Positions 8,075-16,467 of a stretch of 31,804 bases of DNA are shown one piece after another (position 1 is the first letter of the stretch; each line of letters starts with the position of its first letter). Source of the stretch: an uncultured Moraxella sp. (GTDB lineage Bacteria; Pseudomonadota; Gammaproteobacteria; Pseudomonadales; Moraxellaceae); the NCBI GenBank assembly GCA_937975585.1, contig CALJUC010000196.1:1-31804 (forward strand). The letters run 5' to 3'. The notes under the pieces were generated by a model, which worked only from the letters and a program-made list of their open reading frames with translations, ran no database searches and was not told where the DNA came from. Position numbers and translations under genes: made by a program.

Positions 8075-8103
8075 AGTCAGTCGGTCGCGACTGGCTTTTT
8101 TTT
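8075..8103 (+). terminator. Rho-independent terminator of hemA
   Basis: A 9-bp stem (AGTCAGTCG at 8075-8083 with CGACTGGCT at 8088-8096, one G-T pair) closes a GTCG loop and runs into eight consecutive T (8096-8103). It begins 24 bases after the hemA stop. Confidence 0.88.
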
Positions 8104-8162
8104 GGCAAATTTGCCATACTAATTTGCCCGCTCTATTGATGTGTTTGCCCTGGTCTGGCAAA
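8104..8162 (+). promoter_or_regulatory. GGCAAA/TTTGCC-repeat leader of glnD
   Basis: A perfect 12-base palindrome GGCAAATTTGCC sits at 8104-8115. TTTGCC recurs at 8123-8128 and 8144-8149, and GGCAAA at 8157-8162. The last two can pair as a 6-bp hairpin with a 7-base loop, 14 bases before the glnD ribosome site AAGGAA (8177-8182). This could be an operator or an RNA leader structure; no known regulator motif was matched. Confidence 0.4.
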
Positions 8163-8187
8163 TGTCCGATGACCTCAAGGAATCACC

Positions 8188-10881
8188 ATGTTTACTTGCC
8201 CGCCAATTTTACCGTATTTTTCACCCTTGCCTGCCTTGACGCTAGATGGTCCAACCAACTTAGGCATTCCGCAATGGCTTACGACCATCGAGTCGCAGTG
8301 GGATGACGCACTGGCTAAAGGTACGCCCATTCGTCAAATCGTGACCGCGCGCAGTTGTGCCATGGATGAAATGTTATCGGCTCTGTTTCATTTATATGGG
8401 CTACAGGAAACAGACTTGGGCTTATTTGCCACGGGTGGTTATGGGCGTGGCGAGTTACACCCACATTCGGATGTTGATGTGATGTTGCTAAGCCCAAATG
8501 AGGTCGACGACGCCTTGAATCAGCGCATTTCACCGTTTTTGGCCAAGCTTTGGGATATTGGGATTGAGCCTGCGATTGTGGTACGTTCGGTGACTGAGTG
8601 CAACATTGCGTGCCGTGATGATATCACAGTAGCGACTAGCTTATTGGAAGCGCGACTATTGGTCGGCAATCTTGACTTAGCCATGATGCCGCTAACGATT
8701 CTCAACGAAACCTGGTCGCAGTCGGAGTTTTATCAAGCCAAAATGCTAGAGGCCAAAGAGCGCTATTTAAAGCATAATGCGACAGAATATAACCTAGAGC
8801 CTGACATCAAAAATGCCCCCGGTGGATTACGCGATATTCATACTGTGGGTTGGGTAAGTAAGCGTTATTTTCGGGTGACGGGGTTATTTGGCCTGGTACA
8901 GCAAGAGTTTATTACCGAGCGCGAGTATGATGAATTGGTCCGTGCGGAGGATTTCTTATGGTTAGTGCGTCATTACTTGCATAAGCTTACCGGACGTAAC
9001 GAAAACCGATTATTATTCGATTATCAGCGCACTATCGCTGAGATGATGGGTTATCACAATGCGGCGGGTGACCATCCCAATGCCGCGGTTGAGCGCTTTA
9101 TGCGTGATTATTACCGGTTTGCCATGTCAAACTCTACGCTATCTGAGATGTTGACTCAGCATTACTATGAAACCTTAATCGAAGTCCGCTTGCCAGAAGA
9201 CCAGTTACCCATCCATAAAGCGATTAATGAACGCTTTAAACTGATTGGTGAACGTATCGCGGTGACGCATACCAAGGTATTTGCCCAACAGCCAGAGGCT
9301 ATATTGGAGCTGTTTTTGCTGATGGGGCAGATGAATATTAAGCATATTCGTACCCGTACGTTGCGCTTGTTAAAAATTGCCGCGCGCAATATCGATGAGT
9401 CGTTCCGTGCGCAGCCCATCAACCGCCAACGTTTTATGGATAACCTCAAAGAGCAGAATTTGCTGTTTATGCGCTTACGTACTATGAAGCGCTATGGCGT
9501 GTTAGGGCGCTATTTGCCGGAGTTTGGTCAGATTACCGGCTTAATGCAATATGACTTGTTCCATCGCTATACCGTGGATGCACATATTTTGATGTTGGTG
9601 CGCATGTTGCACCGCTTTACCGATGATAAATATGAAACCGCATTGCCTTTGGTAAGTAGTATTTATCGGCGGATTGACCGCAAAGAAATTATCATCGTTG
9701 CTGCTATTTTTCATGATATCGCCAAAGGACGCGGTGGCGATCATAGTCAACTGGGCGAACAAGAGGCGGTGAATTTTTGTCTAGCGCATGGGTTTAGTGA
9801 GGCCGATGCCGTCTTGGTCGGCTGGCTAGTGGCACAGCATCTATTGATGTCATTGACCGCGCAGAAAAAAGACATTTCCGACCCTGAGGTCGTGGCAGAG
9901 TTTGCTGAAAAAGTCGGCAATGTAACCTACCTCAATCACTTATATGTGCTGACCGTTGCCGATATGAACGCGACAAATCCCAATATTTGGAACAGTTGGC
10001 GTGCAACGTTAATGCGCCAGCTTTATACACAGACCCGACGAATTTTGCGCGCTGATATTGACGCACCGATGAATCGCCAAGACATGATTAGTAGTAATAA
10101 GGTGCAAGCGCGTACCTTACTGCAGCAAGATGCTGAACTAGCGACCAACGCGGATTTGGTCGAGCAGTTATGGGAAGAGCTCGGTGATGAGTACTTTTTA
10201 CGTGAGGTGCCCAGTGATATCGTTTGGCACTCAAAAGCCATTATCCAGTACCAACGTCAGCACCAACAGGATAGTACAGCAGAGCACAATGCCTTGGTAA
10301 TCTTGCGTGAGCATCGCGAGTTGGCATTGGACGCGGTACAGGTGTTTGTGTATACCAAAGACCAGGCCAATCTATTTGCCGTGACCATGGCGGTGTTTGA
10401 CCAAATGAATCTGGATGTGTTGGACGCGCGTGTCATTACCGCGACCCGGGACTTTGCACTGGACTCTTATGTGTTACTCGACCGGCATGGCACGTTATTG
10501 ACCGATAAAGAGCGCCAAGCCGAGTTGATTGAACGCTTACAACACGCCTTTGCCAATCCAAGCTTACCGACGTTGACCAATAAACGCCTACCGCGTGAGT
10601 TAAAGCACTTTGATGTGCCAACCAAGGTAAGTTTTGAGTTTAACCCACAGTCGAATCAGCATATGATGATGCTTGAAGCACTTGACCAGCCCGCGTTGTT
10701 AGCGCGTGTGGGTCAGGTGTTTTTAACATATGGTATCGAGTTACACTTTGCGCGGATTACCACACTCGGTGAACGTGCTGAGGATATGTTTTTTATCACG
10801 GATCGCAAGGATAAACCGTTATCAGACGACAAACTCAACGACCTTAAACAAGCGCTCATTGATACCTTACAAGTGAGTTAA
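8188..10881 (+). CDS. glnD: Bifunctional PII uridylyltransferase/uridylyl-removing enzyme
   Basis: An 897-residue GlnD, full length. It uridylylates PII at low glutamine and removes UMP at high glutamine, so it is the primary nitrogen sensor. The nucleotidyltransferase domain shows ATGGYGRGELHPHSDVDVML at 81-100, with the metal-binding Asp95 and Asp97. DIKNAPGGLRDIHT follows at 206-219. The HD domain contains HRYTVDAH at 459-466 and FHDIAKGRGGDHS at 508-520, with His509-Asp510 as core residues. Two C-terminal ACT domains (about 705-785 and 815-897) should bind glutamine; the second begins near MMLEALDQPALLARVGQVF. The start ATG is 5 bases after AAGGAA. The gene is followed 24 bases later by the CDF gene on the same strand. 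Confidence 0.97.
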   Translation: MFTCPPILPYFSPLPALTLDGPTNLGIPQWLTTIESQWDDALAKGTPIRQIVTARSCAMDEMLSALFHLYGLQETDLGLFATGGYGRGELHPHSDVDVMLLSPNEVDDALNQRISPFLAKLWDIGIEPAIVVRSVTECNIACRDDITVATSLLEARLLVGNLDLAMMPLTILNETWSQSEFYQAKMLEAKERYLKHNATEYNLEPDIKNAPGGLRDIHTVGWVSKRYFRVTGLFGLVQQEFITEREYDELVRAEDFLWLVRHYLHKLTGRNENRLLFDYQRTIAEMMGYHNAAGDHPNAAVERFMRDYYRFAMSNSTLSEMLTQHYYETLIEVRLPEDQLPIHKAINERFKLIGERIAVTHTKVFAQQPEAILELFLLMGQMNIKHIRTRTLRLLKIAARNIDESFRAQPINRQRFMDNLKEQNLLFMRLRTMKRYGVLGRYLPEFGQITGLMQYDLFHRYTVDAHILMLVRMLHRFTDDKYETALPLVSSIYRRIDRKEIIIVAAIFHDIAKGRGGDHSQLGEQEAVNFCLAHGFSEADAVLVGWLVAQHLLMSLTAQKKDISDPEVVAEFAEKVGNVTYLNHLYVLTVADMNATNPNIWNSWRATLMRQLYTQTRRILRADIDAPMNRQDMISSNKVQARTLLQQDAELATNADLVEQLWEELGDEYFLREVPSDIVWHSKAIIQYQRQHQQDSTAEHNALVILREHRELALDAVQVFVYTKDQANLFAVTMAVFDQMNLDVLDARVITATRDFALDSYVLLDRHGTLLTDKERQAELIERLQHAFANPSLPTLTNKRLPRELKHFDVPTKVSFEFNPQSNQHMMMLEALDQPALLARVGQVFLTYGIELHFARITTLGERAEDMFFITDRKDKPLSDDKLNDLKQALIDTLQVS

Positions 10882-10905
10882 TAAACCCTTTTTTGGCGAG
10901 ATTTT

Positions 10906-11760
10906 ATGACCCAACAACCATCATCTGAGCGCCCTGAGCCTGAGTCAGAACATTATGAGGCGCATAACCATCATAACTATGATTATGCGCATGAACACGA
11001 ATATGATCACAGTCACGAATGCGACCATATTCACGACTATGATCATCACGTCGCTGACTATGACGATGGCCATGCCCATGATCATGCGCACGATGACCCT
11101 GACCCGCATCACCACGAACATGAACATGAACATGGCGAGCATGGGCACAGCCATATCCCGACCAACCAAAAGGTGCTTTGGTTAAGCTTTGCCATTATCA
11201 CCGCATTTATGCTAGTCGAGGCGGTGAGTGGTTATATGTTTGGCAGTTTGGCGTTGCTTGCGGATGCCGGTCATATGCTAAACGACAGTTTATCGCTAGG
11301 ATTGGCAGGCTTTGCAGTGTGGTATGGCGCGCGCTATGCCAATGGCAAAAAACTGGCACTAAACCTTGCACTCCTCAATGGTATGAGCTTACTCGTGATT
11401 GCCGGGTTTATTGTTAGTGAGGCGATAGACCGGTTTAGCCACCCACAGCCGATTGCGTCACTCTCAGTGATGGCCGTGGCGGTACTAGGCTTGGTGGTCA
11501 ATTTAGTGGTAATGAAAATCATGCAGCACGGTGAGCATGGTGGTGAAGCGCATGAAAACCTTAATATGCGCGCGGCGTATGCGCATGTACTTGCCGATAT
11601 CTTAGGCTCGGTTGCCGCGATTGTGGCGAGTTTGGCGATTTGGTTATTTCATTGGCAATGGGCAGATCCCTTAGCCAGTCTAATCGTCGCCGTCGTCGTG
11701 CTAAAAAGCGGTATCAGTGTGACATGGCAAGCCTATCAAGCATTGCGCCAGTCAAAATAA
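10906..11760 (+). CDS. CDF-family zinc/divalent metal exporter, His-rich head, no C-terminal domain
   Basis: A 284-residue cation diffusion facilitator of the CzcD/ZitB type. Residues 1-83 hold 25 histidines plus many Asp and Glu, a probable cytoplasmic metal buffer. The six-helix membrane domain spans about 88-280. The transport site has the zinc-type arrangement: ADAGHMLND with His123 and Asp127 in helix 2, and HVLADILGS with His227 and Asp231 in helix 5. A second His-containing loop (MQHGEHGGEAHEN, 206-218) lies between helices 4 and 5. The protein stops at QAYQALRQSK just after helix 6, so the cytoplasmic C-terminal domain of about 80 residues normal for the family is missing. Convergent sotB begins 14 bases on, so it has not simply been frameshifted off. 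It probably exports Zn2+ (or Co2+/Cd2+) by proton exchange; metal identity is inferred. It starts 24 bases after glnD. Confidence 0.93.
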   Translation: MTQQPSSERPEPESEHYEAHNHHNYDYAHEHEYDHSHECDHIHDYDHHVADYDDGHAHDHAHDDPDPHHHEHEHEHGEHGHSHIPTNQKVLWLSFAIITAFMLVEAVSGYMFGSLALLADAGHMLNDSLSLGLAGFAVWYGARYANGKKLALNLALLNGMSLLVIAGFIVSEAIDRFSHPQPIASLSVMAVAVLGLVVNLVVMKIMQHGEHGGEAHENLNMRAAYAHVLADILGSVAAIVASLAIWLFHWQWADPLASLIVAVVVLKSGISVTWQAYQALRQSK

Positions 11761-11774
11761 TATTGTTGAAAATG

Positions 11775-13019
11775 CTAAACAGTTTGGGTGCGTCTAATCA
11801 GTAACAAGAACAGTGCCCAAACGGCCAAGCCGATAAGCCCAATACCAGCGCCAACCAGTCCCACCCAACTTAAACCCAGACCACCAATTACCAATGCCCC
11901 AATAAAGGCACCGCCCCCAATCCCGACATTATAAATCCCAGAGAAAATCGACATCGCCACATCGGTCGCAGCCGGGGCAAGTTTTAACACACGAATTTGT
12001 AACGCTAAAGTAATGCCGGTGATGGCAAGCCCCCACATCGCGGTCAATAACATCCAACCCACCTGACTACCAATCCACCACGCGGACAATAGCCATACAC
12101 TAACCAACGCAATAACTAAGGTAACAATCGCCAAGGTCAAAAATAAACGCGGATTGCGGTCATAATAATGCCCAAACAACCAACTTGCGACAAGTCCTGC
12201 TAAGCCAAATGCCAATAAAATACCGGTGGCAAAGGTTGGCTCAAACTGATTCAGCACCAACATACTCGGCTCGATATAACTATACGCGGTGAAGTGAGCG
12301 GTCACACAAATCACCGTTAACGCATACACTACCAACAGTGGCACATTGCGACTAATACTGGGTAGACTTGCCAACGAACCGACATCGCGGCTAGCAAGTT
12401 TTGGCAAAATCCACCACAACAGTATCATCGCAAGTAACGCTGCGACCCCAATCGCCGCAAAGGTCATCCGCCAGCCTAGCCATTGACCAATTAATCGTCC
12501 TAATGGTAAGCCTAGCACCGTTGCCAGTGCGCTACCCATGGATAACAGCCCTAATGCCTTGGTCTGTCCGCCACGCGGTGCGATACGCACGACCAGGCTT
12601 GCGGTAATTGACCAAAACACCGCGTGAGCCAGTGCAATCAAGGCACGACCAATCAGCAATACGATAAAGCTTTGCGCCCCTACCGATACTATGTGCCCTG
12701 CAATAAATACAGCAAAAAGTCCCAACAGCAGGCGTTTACGCTCCCAATGTGCGGTTGCGAGCATCGCGGGTAATGACAGTAGCGCCACCAACCAAGCATA
12801 GATGGTAATCATCATCCCGACCTGGTCAACCGACATGCTAAAGCTGTGACCAATATCAGATAACAAAGCAATCGGCACGAATTCAGTGGTATTAAAGATA
12901 AACGCAGAAACTGCCATCACAACGACGCGCCATTGACGAAGTTGGTAGGAATAATTAGGCTGTTCGGTAAGCCGCTGGCGTAACTGTGGCCCTTGTTGCC
13001 AGGGTGGCGGAGGGGTCAT
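11775..13019 (-). CDS. sotB: SotB-type MFS sugar/drug efflux transporter
   Basis: A 414-residue major facilitator of the DHA1 type with twelve predicted membrane helices. The first helix carries VSAFIFNTTEFVPIALLSDI, near-diagnostic for SotB/YdeA-like sugar efflux transporters. Motif A is between helices 2 and 3 (LATAHWERKRLLLGLF), and motif C-like GSALATVLGLPLGRLIGQWLGWR lies in helix 5. E. coli SotB exports arabinose and IPTG-like sugars; the true substrate here is unknown. The N-terminus has an unusual soluble run (PPPPWQQGPQLRQRL). GAGAAT upstream of the ATG is a reasonable ribosome site. The gene is separated from darP by 97 bases containing two inverted repeats, and is convergent with the CDF gene. 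Confidence 0.9.
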   Translation of the reverse strand: MTPPPPWQQGPQLRQRLTEQPNYSYQLRQWRVVVMAVSAFIFNTTEFVPIALLSDIGHSFSMSVDQVGMMITIYAWLVALLSLPAMLATAHWERKRLLLGLFAVFIAGHIVSVGAQSFIVLLIGRALIALAHAVFWSITASLVVRIAPRGGQTKALGLLSMGSALATVLGLPLGRLIGQWLGWRMTFAAIGVAALLAMILLWWILPKLASRDVGSLASLPSISRNVPLLVVYALTVICVTAHFTAYSYIEPSMLVLNQFEPTFATGILLAFGLAGLVASWLFGHYYDRNPRLFLTLAIVTLVIALVSVWLLSAWWIGSQVGWMLLTAMWGLAITGITLALQIRVLKLAPAATDVAMSIFSGIYNVGIGGGAFIGALVIGGLGLSWVGLVGAGIGLIGLAVWALFLLLIRRTQTV

Positions 13020-13048
13020 AGAAATTCTCGAAAAATCTTGGCCAAACG

Positions 13049-13073
13049 TTAAGGTGCGTCATGCGCACCTTAA
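13049..13073. promoter_or_regulatory. 10-bp inverted repeat between darP and sotB
   Basis: TTAAGGTGCG (13049-13058) and CGCACCTTAA (13064-13073) form a perfect 10-bp stem with a 5-base loop. It lies after darP and 30 bases before the sotB start. No long T-run follows on the transcribed strand, so it may be a weak terminator for darP or an operator for sotB. Confidence 0.5.
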
Positions 13074-13085
13074 TAATAAATGATG

Positions 13086-13101
13086 ATTACGTCAGCGTAA
13101 T
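13086..13101. repeat. Second inverted repeat between darP and sotB
   Basis: ATTACG (13086-13091) and CGTAAT (13096-13101) flank TCAG. This 6-bp inverted repeat sits 12 bases from the 10-bp repeat at 13049-13073 and just past the darP stop codon. It may contribute to termination or regulation. Confidence 0.4.
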
Positions 13102-13116
13102 GACGGTTTACACAGG

Positions 13117-13626
13117 TTATTTACCCTTAGACAAAATCGCCACTTGACGGATGTAGGTGTGCAAATCATTGACACTTTCTTCCATCAACTCATTATCTTG
13201 GGTATGGTCCGCATAGGCAATCCAAATTAACAGCTGTTTGACCGAATTAAATTCTGCCTCAAAAAACTGCTTGGTAAATTGCTTCAGCGTGTTGTCATCA
13301 TCGAGATTCAAACGGGTTTGCCAAGCTTCGATTTTGGCCTGTTGTTCTGGGCTAAAAATGGCGTTAAATAAGTACGCCACAATCGCATGCGGGTCTTCTT
13401 CAGCGAGTAATTTACCCAAGCGTTTGATGTGGCGTTTGCGCGCTTCATGGCTGGTAATATCCGCTAGCTGTAATAAATCATCCAAAAAAAACTCACTGGC
13501 GGGCAAGTTCTTCATTTGTTTTTTGGACAAATTCGCCAATGGCTCGGCCAAACGCTGTAGACGTTCATGGGCTTTTTTTTGTTCGGTACGGCTGACCACC
13601 ATATCCATTTCAGCAAAATTAATCAT
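13117..13626 (-). CDS. darP: Ribosome biogenesis protein DarP (YjgA, DUF615)
   Basis: A 169-residue protein matching DarP/YjgA in length and layout. It begins with VSRTEQKKAHERLQRLAEPLANLSKKQ, then LPASEFFLDDLLQLADIT and ARKRHIKRLGKLLAEED, blocks typical of the family. It is a highly charged, helical, cytoplasmic protein. In E. coli the protein associates with late 50S precursors and promotes maturation of the peptidyl-transferase centre. ATG 13626 is preceded by AGAGAA. The gene lies 24 bases downstream of rapZ and is probably the last gene of the panB-panC-rapZ-darP transcript. The C-terminus ends ILSKGK. The family identification is firm; the ribosomal role is known from E. coli. Confidence 0.9.
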   Translation of the reverse strand: MINFAEMDMVVSRTEQKKAHERLQRLAEPLANLSKKQMKNLPASEFFLDDLLQLADITSHEARKRHIKRLGKLLAEEDPHAIVAYLFNAIFSPEQQAKIEAWQTRLNLDDDNTLKQFTKQFFEAEFNSVKQLLIWIAYADHTQDNELMEESVNDLHTYIRQVAILSKGK

Positions 13627-13650
13627 AAGTTCTCTAAATTCGTTAATGAA

Positions 13651-14544
13651 TTACCAACGTGATTTTTCACGGTGTTTGACGCGTACCACCAGTGATTCGG
13701 GTAAGGTTTTGCTCAGTTTTTCACCCAGCTGCTCAGCCATATACACGGAACGGTGTTTACCACCCGTACAGCCAATACCGATGGTGACGGTATGGCGATT
13801 ATTATGTAAAAACTGCGGCAACCATTTGTCAAAAAACTGATAAACATCCTCGCCCATATCGTCGACTTCTGAATGCTCAGCAAAAAACGCTTTCACTTCA
13901 TCATCGAGTCCAGTATGACGGCGCAATTCTGGCTTCCAATGTGGGTTTGGCAAAATCCGCACGTCAAAGACGAAATCTGCATCAATTGGTGCGCCATACT
14001 TAAAGCCAAACGATAAAATATTAATCGTAATAACATTATCCACACCAAGATGCTCACGAATACGCTCTTTTAATTCATGCGTATTGAGTAGACTGGTGTC
14101 AATTTTGATATCAGCGCGGGTGGCAATTGGCTCAAGCAGTTGAATTTCTTTATTAATCGCATTGGGTAGGTTACCAACGGTTGGTATTTGCTTGCCCGTG
14201 AGCATGAGTGGATGCACGCGCCGTGTCGCCTCAAAGCGACCGATAAGAATGCTATCTTGCGCGGTCACATACAAAATCTTAATAGCTGAGTCGCCAAATT
14301 TTGCCACCAAGCTATCATAGACGTCACCGAAATTAGACAAATCAGCTTGTGGTGAACGTACATCGACGCCTAGCGCAATCTTGCCAATATGGCTATCATT
14401 GACCAAGGTATCCACGACGTCTGGCATCAAAGACAAGGGCAAATTATCAATCGGATAATAGCCAAAATCTTCCAAGATATTGAGCACCGAGGTTTTACCC
14501 GACCCTGAGCGCCCAGATACAATAACCACTTTTACAGGTAACAT
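13651..14544 (-). CDS. rapZ: RNase adapter / nucleotide-binding protein RapZ (YvcJ family)
   Basis: A 297-residue RapZ. It has the P-loop VSGRSGSGKTSVLN with Gly11-Thr18 as Walker A, DFGYYPIDNLP after it and LGVDVRSPQ as a second nucleotide-site block. The C-terminal RNA-binding domain contains SFGFKYGAPIDADFVFDVR, LPNPHW and IGCTGGKHRSVYMAEQL. In enterics RapZ senses glucosamine-6-phosphate and delivers the GlmZ small RNA to RNase E, tuning GlmS and hence cell-wall precursors; in other bacteria its targets vary. GGGAG upstream of the ATG is a good ribosome site, lying inside the end of panC, from which rapZ is separated by one base. This tight coupling to panC differs from the rpoN-ptsN cluster where rapZ sits in many proteobacteria. 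Confidence 0.95.
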   Translation of the reverse strand: MLPVKVVIVSGRSGSGKTSVLNILEDFGYYPIDNLPLSLMPDVVDTLVNDSHIGKIALGVDVRSPQADLSNFGDVYDSLVAKFGDSAIKILYVTAQDSILIGRFEATRRVHPLMLTGKQIPTVGNLPNAINKEIQLLEPIATRADIKIDTSLLNTHELKERIREHLGVDNVITINILSFGFKYGAPIDADFVFDVRILPNPHWKPELRRHTGLDDEVKAFFAEHSEVDDMGEDVYQFFDKWLPQFLHNNRHTVTIGIGCTGGKHRSVYMAEQLGEKLSKTLPESLVVRVKHREKSRW

Positions 14545-14545
14545 A

Positions 14546-15391
14546 TTACTCCCGCGTGAATTCTAAGTTATCGAGTAGTCGTGTTTTACCGCCTAACCAC
14601 GTCGCTGCCAGTAACACCAAGTCTTTATCTTGCGCTGTGGGCTGTTGTAACTGACGAGTGCGTAAGTCCAAATAATCGATGTTAAAGCCACTGTTGTTGA
14701 GCGCATCTTTTGTCGCATTGACCAACGCGCTTTGCTGATCAAATGGTGCAGTGGCAAGTTGTTTTGCCAAGGCTTGTAAGGTTTGTTGCAAGCGTGGTGC
14801 GGCATGGCGTTCATCAGTAGATAAGTACTGATTACGCGATGAAAGCGCAAGCCCATCGTCAGCGCGGACAATATCAACCCCAACAATCTCAATCGGAAAG
14901 TTCAGTTCAGCCACTAACTGACGGATAATTGCCAATTGCTGGTAGTCTTTTTTGCCAAACACTGCAACATCTGGCTGAACAATGTTAAATAGTTTGCTGA
15001 CGACCAAGCCCACCCCATCAAAGTGGGTTGGACGCGACACACCACATAATAGCTTGGTAATCTCACCTGATAGTACTTGGACTTGCGGTGGATAGCTTGG
15101 GTACATTTCTTCACTGCTTGGGGCAAATACCATATCTGCGCCCACGCTTTGCAGTTTGGCCACGTCTGCTTCTAAAGTGCGTGGGTAGCTATCAAAGTCT
15201 TCGCCGACACCGAATTGGGTCGGGTTAACAAAGATACTGACGACTACGACATCGGCCAATTGCTTGGCAGTTTTGACCAATTGCAAATGCCCATCATGCA
15301 AATTGCCCATCGTAGGGACTAGGGCAATTTTTTGGTTGCGTAAGGGCTTTAATGCGGTGCGTAAGTCTTTAATATGATTAAATACATTCAT
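14546..15391 (-). CDS. panC: Pantothenate synthetase
   Basis: A 281-residue PanC, the usual size. It joins pantoate and beta-alanine with ATP to give pantothenate, the coenzyme A precursor, in the cytoplasm. The HIGH-type signature is in PTMGNLHDGHLQLV with His32 and His35. Further blocks are SIFVNPTQFG, YPRTLEADVAKL, VFGKKDYQQLAIIRQLV and the KMSKS-like LSSRNQYLS. It sits 29 bases after panB and one base before rapZ, all leftward. The spacing to any Shine-Dalgarno (TAGG about 13 bases upstream) is long, so translation may lean on coupling with panB. The end of the protein (LLDNLEFTRE) is intact. Confidence 0.97.
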   Translation of the reverse strand: MNVFNHIKDLRTALKPLRNQKIALVPTMGNLHDGHLQLVKTAKQLADVVVVSIFVNPTQFGVGEDFDSYPRTLEADVAKLQSVGADMVFAPSSEEMYPSYPPQVQVLSGEITKLLCGVSRPTHFDGVGLVVSKLFNIVQPDVAVFGKKDYQQLAIIRQLVAELNFPIEIVGVDIVRADDGLALSSRNQYLSTDERHAAPRLQQTLQALAKQLATAPFDQQSALVNATKDALNNSGFNIDYLDLRTRQLQQPTAQDKDLVLLAATWLGGKTRLLDNLEFTRE

Positions 15392-15420
15392 GAAATTGTT
15401 TTGCCTAGATTAAAACGATA

Positions 15421-16269
15421 TTAAAAGCTGTGTTCTGCGGTTGGAAAGCTACCGTTAAGTACCGCTTGGTGATAGGCACGGAATGCACCCACAATATCAC
15501 CGGTGGTATTTTCTTCACTGGTCAAAAAGTCTTTCACAAATTTTGCAGGTTTACGCGTATATACGCCAAGCATATCATGCATGACCAAAACTTGCCCGTC
15601 CGTGCCAACACCCGCACCGATACCAATCACGGGAACATTGACCGATTCTGTGACTTTTTTAGCCAGTTCGGCAGGGACAAGTTCGAGCAGCAACATGGCA
15701 GCGCCTGCTTCAACCACGGTTTTACAATCAGCCAAAAGTTGTTGTGCTGCTTCGTCAGTTTTGCCTTGTACCTTGTAACCCCCAAACACATTCACCGATT
15801 GTGGTGTTAGTCCTAAGTGGACGCAGGTTGGCACGCCATTGTTGGCCAATACACGAACCGTGTCAGCCAGCTCAGCACCGCCTTCGATTTTGACCACATT
15901 GGCGCCGGCTTGCATCACCGCTTGGCTACTGGCTAACGCGCGCTCTAAGGTAGCAAAGCTCATAAAGGGCAAATCACACAAAATCAACGCATGGCTATTG
16001 GCACGCGCGACGTTTTTGGTGTGATACACCATGTCTTCCACGGTAACCGGTAAGGTTGACGTCTGGCCTTGCACTACCATGCCCAAGCTATCACCAATCA
16101 ATACCGTGTCAATCTCAGCGGTTTGCATAGCAGCGGCAAAGGTCGAGTCATAACAGGTTAGACACGAGAACTTTTCGCCATTGGCTTTACGTTTGTTTAA
16201 GGTGGATAGGGTAACGGGCGGTTTTGGTTTGGCGGTGGTGGTATTTTCTGCCGTGGTTAAATAACTCAT
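15421..16269 (-). CDS. panB: 3-methyl-2-oxobutanoate hydroxymethyltransferase (ketopantoate synthesis)
   Basis: A 282-residue PanB, family-typical, TIM-barrel enzyme that transfers a hydroxymethyl group from methylenetetrahydrofolate to ketoisovalerate. Diagnostic blocks are TLNKRKANGEKFSCLTCYD, VLIGDSLGMVVQG with metal-binding Asp, PVTVEDMVYHTKNVARA, NVVKIEGG, CVHLGLTPQSVN and IGIGAGVGTDGQVLVMHDMLG. The first 18 residues (TTAENTTTAKPKPPV) are a low-complexity extension before the conserved start. GAGGATAAG upstream of the ATG is a strong ribosome site. It heads the panB-panC-rapZ-darP run. Folate chemistry links it to upstream folK, but a 272-base gap separates them, so panB probably has its own promoter. 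Confidence 0.97.
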   Translation of the reverse strand: MSYLTTAENTTTAKPKPPVTLSTLNKRKANGEKFSCLTCYDSTFAAAMQTAEIDTVLIGDSLGMVVQGQTSTLPVTVEDMVYHTKNVARANSHALILCDLPFMSFATLERALASSQAVMQAGANVVKIEGGAELADTVRVLANNGVPTCVHLGLTPQSVNVFGGYKVQGKTDEAAQQLLADCKTVVEAGAAMLLLELVPAELAKKVTESVNVPVIGIGAGVGTDGQVLVMHDMLGVYTRKPAKFVKDFLTSEENTTGDIVGAFRAYHQAVLNGSFPTAEHSF

Positions 16270-16467
16270 AACTTATCCTCAAATATGTAGGCGTTAATGA
16301 TATCGCCACATCAAATAACCAGTTGATAGCCTAGTTGATTAACTAAGGGTATTGGCAATACAGGGTAAATCCCTGGCTGCTCATGCTATGAATGGTTATG
16401 ATTTTCCTCTTTTCAAATGTTACGGGTGATTATCTTGTTACTTTTTATTAAAAAACGACTGTGCCAA

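Noticed and set aside
10945..11185. Open frames in the other phases across the His-rich start of the CDF gene
   Set aside because: They are Met/Val/Thr-rich shadows produced by the repetitive CAT/GAT codons of the real gene.
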